Origin: Silvimonas sp. JCM 19000
GTDB taxonomy: Bacteria; Pseudomonadota; Gammaproteobacteria; Burkholderiales; Chitinibacteraceae
NCBI GenBank assembly: GCA_001313065.1
Contig: BBFD01000305.1
Location: forward strand, 1-5,030
Length of the DNA stretch: 5,030 nt
Reading direction: 5' to 3'
Shown here one piece after another: positions 1 to 5,030 of the stretch (position 1 is its first letter; the number at the start of each line of letters is the position of its first letter). The notes beneath the pieces are model-generated. The model was not told the origin of the DNA, made no database searches, and was given only the letters and a program-made list of their open reading frames with translations. A program made the position numbers and the translations under genes.

Positions 1-131
1 CCCGGCCAGCGCCAGCGCAAAACCCAGCGCCAGCGCCAGCAGCACGCATACAGCCGCCAGCGCGACGGTCACGGCCAGACCGTGCCCAGCAAGCGCAGAT
101 ACGGCCAGTCCAGCCATGCAATTGCAGTCAT
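1..131 (-). CDS. Polar amino acid ABC transporter permease, N-terminal part (cut by window edge, one frameshift)
   Basis: Inner-membrane permease of an amino acid ABC importer, inferred from its N-terminus and its position directly after a matching substrate-binding protein. The ATG at 131-129 gives MTAIAWLDWPYLRLL, then the frame runs into a stop. Restoring one base in the CCC run at 85-87 (CCCC expected) gives LLGHGLAVTVAL followed by a long Leu/Ala/Val hydrophobic helix that stays open to base 1. A short amphipathic leader, then 'YL..L..GL.VT' and the first transmembrane helix, is the usual opening of HisM/GlnP-type permeases. A GTG lies immediately before the ATG (134-132) and could be the start instead. 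Only 12 bases separate it from the stop of the upstream gene, so the two are almost certainly co-transcribed. The conserved EAA loop lies outside the window, so the substrate cannot be judged. The frameshift looks like a sequence error. Confidence 0.7.
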
Positions 132-143
132 CACGCGCTCGTC

Positions 144-968
144 TTATTCGGCGCGGATATGCGCGTCGCCAATCTTGAACAGACGCGGCAACGGCGCCTT
201 GGTGCTCGGGCCAAACCAGCGGTCGTAGATGGTTTGTGCGGTACCGGTTTTTTTCCAGGTCATGCAGCGTGTCATTCAGGAATGCCACCAACGCGTTTCA
301 CCCTTGGGCACACCCACGCCTTCCAGCTCTTCCGAAATCGAGAACGGCGGGATTTCGTACTTGTCCTTGTCCGGCAGCGCGCCAAGTATGGCCACCAGCT
401 TGGAGCCATCCTGCGTAATCGCTTGCACATTGCCATTGCGCAGCGCAGCCAGCGCAAACGGGGTGTCATCAAACAACACCACCTGGGCATTGGGATATTT
501 CTGGCGCAAGGTGGCTTCCATGGTGGTGCCCTTGTCCGCACCCACGCGCAAGCTGGTGATTTGCTGCGGGTTCTTCAAGGTGCCCTTTTTTTGGCCAGAA
601 ACTGCTGGCCCGAAGCAAAGTACGGCAGGCTGAAATCGATGACCTTGGCGCGCTCGTCGGTAATGGTGAAATTGGCAAACACCAGATCCACCTTGTTGGC
701 CGCCAGCAAGGGAATCCGGTTAGCCGGGTTAGTCGGCGTGATTTCCAGCTTGACGCCCAGGCGCTTGGCCACTTCGGTGGCGTAATCCACATCAAGGCCC
801 ACGATCTTGTGGGTTTTTTTCATCGACAAAACCAAACGGCGGATTGCCGTCAAAGGCCGCGATGCGCAAGACACCGGCCTTTTTTTTGATATCGTCGAGA
901 CGATCCGCCATGGCCATGGCGGGGATAAGCGCGGTGGCCAGCAAAGCAGCGAGCAGCGTCGTTTTCAT
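144..968 (-). CDS. Amino acid ABC transporter substrate-binding protein (SBP_bac_3 family; four apparent frameshifts)
   Basis: Periplasmic receptor that captures a polar amino acid and delivers it to the permease encoded next door. The repaired protein is about 273 residues, normal for the family. It has a Sec signal peptide (residues 1-21, cleavage at AMA|D), the 'IKKKAGVLRIAA' first strand, the family signature region GLDVDYATEVAKRL (57-70), TITDERAKVIDFSLPY (101-116) with the ligand-carboxylate Arg of this family, VGADKGTTMEA (141-151) and a C-terminal DRWFG. The reading frame changes at T7 814-820, at T7 586-592, near 292-295 (one base missing) and at T7 248-254; each repaired join restores family sequence. 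The start ATG (968) is preceded by AGGA (981-984), but a 7-base A run makes the spacing 12 bases, longer than usual. The ligand cannot be assigned from sequence alone. A true pseudogene is possible but unlikely because no motif has decayed. Confidence 0.85.
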
Positions 969-1029
969 GATCCGTTTTTTTCCTGTGCGGTTGGGGGCTG
1001 TGAGGCAGTCAGGAACGGATCGTGAGGCT

Positions 1030-1092
1030 TTTCTTATAAACTTACAAATTATATAAATTTATCTTTATATTCTTTTTGGAAATTAAACAACC
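1030..1092 (-). promoter_or_regulatory. AT-rich probable promoter zone of the ABC transporter operon
   Basis: An abrupt AT-rich block in an otherwise GC-rich window, 60-125 bases upstream of the substrate-binding protein start. On the minus strand it contains a perfect TATAAT (plus coordinates 1048-1053) and a TATAAA (1064-1069). TTGTTT (1085-1090) could be a -35 for the latter, but with a short 15-base spacer. No single pair of boxes is ideal, so the block is called as a promoter zone and not as a defined promoter. Confidence 0.35.
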
Positions 1093-1226
1093 TCCAACGC
1101 TGCGATTTTCGGCGGGCCACGCCCACAACAGCCGCGCGGGTCCACGTGCCTGGTGGAGCCGGTCGACAGCGCTGCCCCACGATTTGATCAACCGTGCGCG
1201 CTTGATATCCAGCCTGTCGCCCACAC

Positions 1227-1246
1227 CGTTTGCCCAGCGGTAAACG
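1227..1246. promoter_or_regulatory. 20-bp inverted repeat upstream of the GST gene, candidate operator
   Basis: CGTTTGCC and GGTAAACG flank a 4-base centre (CAGC). Seven of eight positions pair by Watson-Crick and one as G-T. It lies 63 bases before the GST start, where a repressor or activator would bind, and no U-tract follows, so it is more likely a protein site than a terminator. No regulator gene is adjacent, so the binding factor is unknown. Confidence 0.3.
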
Positions 1247-1309
1247 CAACGCACGTGTGCCGCCACGATAGTGACTACACTCAGCAAGTCCCCAGCCACG
1301 GAGCTTTCC

Positions 1310-2019
1310 ATGATTGACCTTTATTACTGGCCCACGCCCAACGGCCTCAAGCTGACGCTGTTTCTAGAAGAAACCGGTCTGCCCTATACGCTGCATTCGG
1401 TAAATATCGGCAAGGGCGAGCAATTTACGCCTGAGTTTCTGGCCATTTCGCCGAACAACAAAATGCCCGCGCTGGTGGACCATGATCCGGCCGATGGCGG
1501 CGCGCCGTTTGCCTTGTTTGAATCGGGTGCCATGCTGCAATACCTGGCCGAGAAAACCGGCCAGTTTCTGCCTACCGAAACCCGCGCACGCTATGAAGTG
1601 CTGAAATGGCTGTTCTGGCAAATGGCCGGGCTGGGCCCGATGGCGGGGCAGAATGGTCACTTCAATCGTTACGCACCCGAGCGCGTGCCGTATGCAATCG
1701 AGCGTTACGAAAAAAGAAACCAATCGCTTGTATGGCGTACTCGACAAGCAACTGGAAGGCCGCGATTTTATTGCCGGCAGCGAATATACGATTGCCGATA
1801 TGGCGGCGTATCCGTGGATCGTGCCGCACGCCATGCACAATCAAAAAACTGGAAGATTTTCCGAATGTGCTGCGCTGGTTCAACAGCATCAAAGCGCGCC
1901 CGGCCACCCAGCGTGCGTACAAAGACGTGGCCACGCCGGCGCCCGGTCCGGTGCAGGTATCAGAGGAAGAACGCAAAATCCTGTTCGGCCAGACTGCTGC
2001 GCATCTGAAGCCGCAATAA
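1310..2019 (+). CDS. yfcG: YfcG-like glutathione S-transferase / disulfide-bond oxidoreductase (two apparent frameshifts)
   Basis: Cytosolic nu-class GST homologue. E. coli YfcG uses glutathione to reduce disulfides and has little classical transferase activity. The repaired protein is about 235 residues: a thioredoxin-like domain (1-85) with LYYWPTPNG, in which Thr9 and Asn11 match the glutathione-contacting residues of YfcG, the cis-Pro loop NKMPALVD (50-57) and the ESG motif (71-73), then an all-helical domain with WLFWQMAGLGPMAGQN (100-115), YAIERYEKET (128-137) and the YTIADMAAYPW core (159-169). No cysteine occurs in the repaired chain, consistent with the cysteine-independent YfcG mechanism. 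The ATG at 1310 is chosen over a GTG at 1271 because GGAG sits 6 bases before it and the protein then begins exactly like YfcG. Frameshifts lie at A6 1710-1715 (GAA AAA GAA expected) and A6 1843-1848 (CAA AAA CTG expected), each one base too long. The C-terminal tail is longer than in E. coli YfcG. Confidence 0.88.
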
Positions 2020-2034
2020 GCGCCTGAAGGCGGC

Positions 2035-2076
2035 AAAAAAAATCGGGGCGACTTTGCTACAAAGTGCCCCGATTTT
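2035..2076. terminator. Bidirectional intrinsic terminator between convergent genes
   Basis: A long hairpin sits between the GST stop (2019) and the DUF885 stop (2095). The outer stem pairs AAAATCGGGGC (2039-2049) with GCCCCGATTTT (2066-2076). After a one-base bulge (G2050), the inner stem ACTTTG (2051-2056) pairs with CAAAGT (2060-2065) around a CTA loop. The plus-strand transcript ends in a short U4. The minus-strand transcript ends in U8, from the A8 run 2035-2042. It should terminate both converging transcripts, and more strongly for the DUF885 side. Confidence 0.8.
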
Positions 2077-2094
2077 GCAGGTACCTGCCCGGCT

Positions 2095-3848
2095 TTATTG
2101 CTGCGTCGGCACAAATTCTTCCATCACGGCTTTGCGCATCAACTCGGGCGGCAACAGCCCTTGCTGCACCACAAAGTCATTAAAGGCCTGCAATTTGAAC
2201 TTCGGCCCCAGCACCAGTTGTGTTTGCGTCAGCAAGCTGCGCAGATTGGTATAGCCAAAGTAATACGCAGTGGCCTGGCCGGGGCTGTTAAAGGCATAAC
2301 GGTCGATTTCCGATTGCGCCAGCGGCTCGGACAGCACCACATCATTCATCAAGACTTGTTTGGCCTCTTGCGGGGTAATGCGGCCGGTATTGATCAGCGG
2401 ATCAAGAAACGCCCGCGCCACACGCATCAGCCGGTTTTGCAGCGAAATCAACTGCGCATCCAGCGGCATATACGGCTCGATCATGGCTTCGCAATACACG
2501 GCCCAGCCTTCGACATTGGCGCTGTTCTCGGCAAAGATGGCGCGCGGAATAGACACGCCCTGCTCCACCATCGACGAATACTGCAATTCATGACCCGGGC
2601 GCGCTTCATGCGCGGTCAAGGTCCACGACGCGGCCAGATGGGTATCGTCATCCATTTTGGCGTCGGATTTGGCATGCGGATTAGAGGTGGTGATTACAAA
2701 CTCGCCGTATTCGCCGGTATTACCCAACAAGCGCGGTGGGTTCATAAACGGCGAGCCCACACTGGCCGATTCCGCATCGGTGGCCGGGCGGATATGCGCG
2801 GCGCGATTGGGCAGCGTAATCAGATGCTCCCGCCGGATAATTGCTTCGATTTGCGCCAGGGTATCGCGGTAATGCGGCAGCATATCGGCGGCGGGTACTT
2901 GCTGTTTTTTTCAGCTCGCGTATCACATCGTGATAATCGCTCGACGGGTAATGCCGCTGTTCCGCAATGCGGGCAGCGACGGCACGCATGCTGTCTTTGA
3001 CTTCCTGATAATCCGCACCGGCACGCAGGATTAATTCATCCGGCTGATACTCACGCCGTAATTGCGCAAATCGTTGGCGTAAATGGCGGCAGGCGGACGT
3101 GGTGTGTTGCGCGTTAACGGCGTCAGCGTTTTGCGGGCCCAATCGCCATAGGCGTGCAATTGCTGCGCCAGCACGGCGTAGGGTTGTTCCCAACCGGTCA
3201 ATCCGGCTTTGGTGAAATCCTGTTTAATGCCATCGAGCAAAACATCGATATTGTCGAGTTGCTGTTTCAGGTCTTCGCTATAGGGCCGGTCACGCCTGGC
3301 CGTTTCAGGTTTTCTTCGGTGCGGGCACGGGCCAGATCAACCAGCGGCACATAACCGGCTTCAAGCCCGGCATAACGCTTCAAACGTTGAATGGCGCGAC
3401 GCTGGCGATCGGCCTTGTTGCGCGGTTCGAGCAAGGTATCAAGGCCAAACCAGACGGTTTTGGGCACGTCGATATAGTCGAGCAGCAAATCATGTTCCAG
3501 TTGCTGCGTATCCATATTGCGATGCACCGCGTCCAGCGTGATTTCCAGATCCTGGCGCACCTTGGGCGGCAGCGTTTTCTTTTGCTCGGCCAGCAATTGC
3601 GCCAGCACTTTCTGGCTATCGGCGCGCCGACGCTCAAAGACATTCGGTTTGAGATCAACCACTTCGGTATCGAATTCTTCCTGACCAAAGCTGGACACGG
3701 TTTCCGGTTCATATTTAGCCGGGATTTGCAGCACCGGCAGCGCCAGCGCATTGCTTTGTGCCACCCAGTCCGGAATAACGGCGATGGCAGGCGCCACGCC
3801 CAGTGACAAGGCCAGCGCAACCGCGGCCGAAACAGCGCGTAAGTTCAT
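2095..3848 (-). CDS. DUF885 family secreted protein, putative zinc metallopeptidase (three apparent frameshifts)
   Basis: Exported protein of the DUF885 family, typically about 600 residues and regarded as zinc peptidase-like; its substrate is unknown. The repaired product is about 584 residues. It starts with a Sec signal peptide (1-23, PAIA|V, no lipobox), then a helical region. The hallmark HEARPGHELQY has His414, Glu415 and His420 as likely metal and catalytic residues, and EGWAVYCE (447-454) supplies the probable third ligand. Further family motifs are NPPRLLG, SPGQATAYYFG and a conserved C-terminus. The ATG (3848) has GGAG 5 bases upstream. Frame changes occur at GGG 3283-3285 (one base short), GG 3042-3043 (one base short) and T7 2905-2911 (one too long), and repair restores a continuous family protein. 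The HD-domain gene upstream is on the same strand, 143 bases away, probably with a separate promoter. Metal binding is inferred from the motif only. Confidence 0.87.
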
Positions 3849-3920
3849 GGGGTCTCCAGTTTGATGTGTTAGCGCACGGCGCTGGGTAAGCACGGCGCGC
3901 TTTTTTTTTCTAAAGCGGAG

Positions 3921-3949
3921 ACGGTACGGGCGCAGCGCGACGGCGTCAA
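3921..3949 (-). promoter_or_regulatory. Candidate sigma70 promoter of the DUF885 gene
   Basis: On the minus strand TTGACG (3944-3949) and TACCGT (3921-3926) are separated by exactly 17 bases. The -35 is near consensus; the -10 keeps the key T, A and final T only. The start point would be about 65 bases before the DUF885 ATG. The same intergenic stretch carries a T9 run (3901-3909), which would lie at the start of the transcript as A9. Confidence 0.35.
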
Positions 3950-3991
3950 ACCACGGCATGCCGCTGTGGCCGGCGCGCCCGCGCCAGCACA

Positions 3992-4666
3992 TCAAGCATG
4001 TTTGCACTGCGGACCATGGACATGGCTGTCGTTCCATGCCGAACCCAGGATCAAACTGCAGAAATTGACGCGTTGGTAGCCCGGATCTTTAAGCGCCAGC
4101 ACATCGGCTTTGACATTGCCAAACGTGGTTTCCGGTTTGTGGCGGGTGCCTTGGGCAAAGGCCTCGATAATGCCCTCTTTAAACCCGGCTTCACGCGGGT
4201 GTACGGCAATCACGGCATTGCGCTCAGTCGCGCTGAAGCCGTGGTAATCCAGACCCAATACATCCATTTCAACACCCGCCGTCACCAGCGCCACCACCGG
4301 CTTTTTTTTATGCTGCGGAATACCTGGCGTGGTGTGCAAGGCAATTGCATCCCAGACTTGCTCGATATCGGCTTCGGGAATGTGATAGCCGCGCAAGAAA
4401 TCGCGTGCCGCATTGGCGCCGTCGACTTCAAAGCGCTCTTGCGCGCTGCTATACGGCGCTTGCAAACCCATGTCATGAAACATGGCGCCGATATACAAAA
4501 GCTCAGGATCAAATTGCAATTGCTTGCGTTGCCCGGCCAGCGCGCCAAACAGGAATACACGGCTGGAATGATTGAATAACAAATCAGTTTCGGTATCGCG
4601 CACCAATTGGGTGGCGGCGCGGGCCATCTGGCTGTCGGGGATCACAATGCCGGCTACGGTTTTCAT
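3992..4666 (-). CDS. HD-domain hydrolase, cyanamide hydratase-like family
   Basis: Intact 224-residue cytosolic protein of the HD metal-dependent hydrolase superfamily, most like the cyanamide-hydratase (DDI2/DDI3-type) branch. Metal-ligand candidates are His33 in LLFNHSSRVFLFG (29-41), His64-Asp65 in YIGAMFHDMGL (58-68), and His111 in AIALHTTPGIP (107-117). VALVTAGVEMDVLG (125-138) follows, with a possible fourth acidic ligand. The C-terminus has FGNVKADVLA and VNFCSLILGSAW, also typical of this branch. The ATG at 4666 has AAGGAG (4674-4679) seven bases upstream. A T8 run (4302-4309) falls inside the gene as QHKKKPVV but leaves the frame open. The gene is divergent from a GlxA-type regulator, which is its likely controller. 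Cyanamide hydration is one possible activity; bacterial members are mostly uncharacterised, so the substrate stays open. Confidence 0.85.
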   Translation of the reverse strand: MKTVAGIVIPDSQMARAATQLVRDTETDLLFNHSSRVFLFGALAGQRKQLQFDPELLYIGAMFHDMGLQAPYSSAQERFEVDGANAARDFLRGYHIPEADIEQVWDAIALHTTPGIPQHKKKPVVALVTAGVEMDVLGLDYHGFSATERNAVIAVHPREAGFKEGIIEAFAQGTRHKPETTFGNVKADVLALKDPGYQRVNFCSLILGSAWNDSHVHGPQCKHA

Positions 4667-4691
4667 GCTGCAACTCCTTGCGTTAAGGTAT

Positions 4692-4714
4692 GCAGCCACT
4701 GTAGGGACGGCTGC
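4692..4714. repeat. Short inverted repeat in the divergent promoter region
   Basis: GCAGCC (4692-4697) and GGCTGC (4709-4714) are perfect complements separated by 11 bases, just upstream of the HD-hydrolase ribosome site. It could be a dimer binding site or a 5' leader hairpin of the HD transcript. At six bases per arm in GC-rich DNA it may also be chance. Confidence 0.25.
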
Positions 4715-4728
4715 CCGCAGTCACAACG

Positions 4729-4762
4729 CCAGCCATACGCCGCGCGCTGCCAGGCATACACC
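4729..4762. promoter_or_regulatory. Two 13-bp direct repeats with 21-bp spacing, candidate AraC-type operator
   Basis: CCAGCCATACGCC (4729-4741) and CCAGGCATACACC (4750-4762) match at 11 of 13 positions, and their starts are 21 bp apart, two helical turns. Tandem half-sites with this period are typical for AraC-family activators. They lie in the 141-base gap between the divergent HD-hydrolase and GlxA-type regulator genes. A related GCATAC core also occurs in inverted orientation at 4688-4693, beside the HD gene ribosome site. Binding by the adjacent regulator is inferred. Confidence 0.45.
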
Positions 4763-4807
4763 GGCAACTGCCACCACACCAAATCGGCACAAAAAACAGG
4801 GGTTTAT

Positions 4808-5030
4808 ATGCGTCAGATTGCCATCGCCATCTTTGAAGGCGTGCAGATGCTGGATGTGGCCGGGCCGATGGATGTATTCGACGAGGCCAATGGCTTTATC
4901 GCGCCGGAAGCGGCGTATCGCGTTAGCCTGGTCGCCGCCAGCAATGCGCCGGTGCGGGCATCCAATGGCTCGCGCTTGCTACCCGATCACACCTTTGCCG
5001 CGGGCGCGAGCGCCTTCGATACCGTGCTGG
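4808..5030 (+). CDS. GlxA-family transcriptional regulator (DJ-1/PfpI plus AraC type), N-terminal part
   Basis: The first 74 codons of a gene that runs off the window. The sequence begins MRQIAIAIFEGVQMLDVAGP and continues MDVFDEAN, YRVSLVAASNAPVRASNG and FDTVL. This is the opening beta-alpha pattern of the class I glutamine amidotransferase-like (DJ-1/PfpI) sensor domain of GlxA-type regulators, with the characteristic F-x-G-V-Q-x-L-D-V-A-G-P. Members normally carry a C-terminal AraC helix-turn-helix domain, which lies outside the window, so a stand-alone DJ-1/PfpI protein cannot be excluded. The ATG has AGGGG (4798-4802) five bases upstream. It is divergent from the HD-domain hydrolase gene with a 141-base gap. 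Regulators in such an arrangement commonly control the neighbour and themselves, and paired repeats suited to AraC binding lie in that gap. No frameshift is seen in the visible part. Confidence 0.85.
   Translation, partial: MRQIAIAIFEGVQMLDVAGPMDVFDEANGFIAPEAAYRVSLVAASNAPVRASNGSRLLPDHTFAAGASAFDTVL

Larger units (their letters stand above)
969..1309. other. Divergent intergenic region between the ABC transporter and GST genes
   Basis: These 341 bases contain no convincing gene. The part nearest the transporter (about 1030-1092) is very AT-rich and is a likely promoter zone. The rest (1093-1309) is GC-rich, with an inverted repeat at 1227-1246 and two CACGTG hexamers (1143-1148 and 1252-1257). 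Short open frames here lack family resemblance and ribosome sites. Both flanking genes start from this region, so it should hold promoters in both directions. Confidence 0.7.

Noticed and set aside
1..45. CAGCGC-rich tandem-looking repeat
   Set aside because: It is the codon pattern of a Leu/Ala-rich transmembrane helix of the permease, not a true repeat array.
159..785. Plus-strand open frame of about 208 codons opposite the substrate-binding protein
   Set aside because: It is antisense to a clear family member; composition and lack of motifs mark it as a shadow.
1143..1257. Two CACGTG palindromes upstream of the GST
   Set aside because: They are 109 bases apart, share little flanking sequence, and have no known bacterial regulator link here; chance is adequate.
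1042..1311. Minus-strand small open frames in the intergenic region
   Set aside because: There is no recognisable family, no ribosome site and no conserved-looking composition, and they overlap the probable promoter regions.
2098..3000. Long plus-strand open frame opposite the DUF885 gene
   Set aside because: It is the antisense shadow of a well-supported gene. Its translation is rich in Arg, His and Gln, with no family motifs and no ribosome site.
144..3848. Programmed frameshifting or recoding as a new regulatory system
   Set aside because: There are nine frame breaks in three complete genes plus one in the partial permease, many at G/C positions without slippery heptamers, in genes of unrelated function. 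Multiple required shifts per protein would leave almost no product. Sequence error is far simpler.
3972..3985. GC-rich hairpin after the HD-domain gene as a terminator
   Set aside because: GGCGC and GCGCC can pair, but no U tract follows on the minus strand, and such pairs are common in GC-rich DNA.
3998..4579. Plus-strand open frame opposite the HD-domain gene
   Set aside because: The minus-strand gene has an intact frame, a strong ribosome site and HD motifs; this frame has none of these.

Overview
The window looks like a stretch of GC-rich beta-/gammaproteobacterial chromosome, most likely a betaproteobacterium. This is inferred from gene families, strong Leu/Ala and GC3 codon use, and AAGGAG/GGAG ribosome sites; the species cannot be named. 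It carries ordinary housekeeping and metabolic genes and shows no mobile element, RNA gene, CRISPR array or phage signature.

Layout. Bases 1-968 (minus strand) hold the 3' two genes of a polar amino acid ABC importer: the periplasmic substrate-binding protein (968 to 144), then the permease start (131 to the window edge). Bases 969-1309 are intergenic: an AT-rich block next to the transporter, then GC-rich sequence upstream of the next gene with a 20-bp inverted repeat. Bases 1310-2019 (plus) encode a YfcG-like glutathione S-transferase/disulfide-bond oxidoreductase. A long nested hairpin at 2035-2076 separates it from a convergent DUF885 secreted putative metallopeptidase (3848 to 2095, minus). 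Upstream on the same strand lies an HD-domain hydrolase of the cyanamide-hydratase type (4666 to 3992, minus). It is divergent from the start of a GlxA-type (DJ-1/PfpI plus AraC) transcription regulator (4808 to the edge, plus). The 141-bp divergent intergenic region carries two 13-bp direct repeats exactly 21 bp apart, a plausible AraC-family operator.

The most striking property is that four of the six genes are broken by single-base frameshifts, although the protein families run on cleanly in the next frame with all key motifs intact. Nearly all breaks lie at homopolymers. Coding-strand A runs are one (or more) too long, and short G/C runs are one too short. The breaks occur in unrelated genes on both strands, with no stop mutations or motif decay, so I read this as a homopolymer error signature of the sequence rather than true pseudogenes or a new recoding system. 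Coordinates are therefore given for the repaired genes. I do not see an undescribed biological system here; the best biological lead is the HD hydrolase/GlxA regulator pair with its candidate operator.
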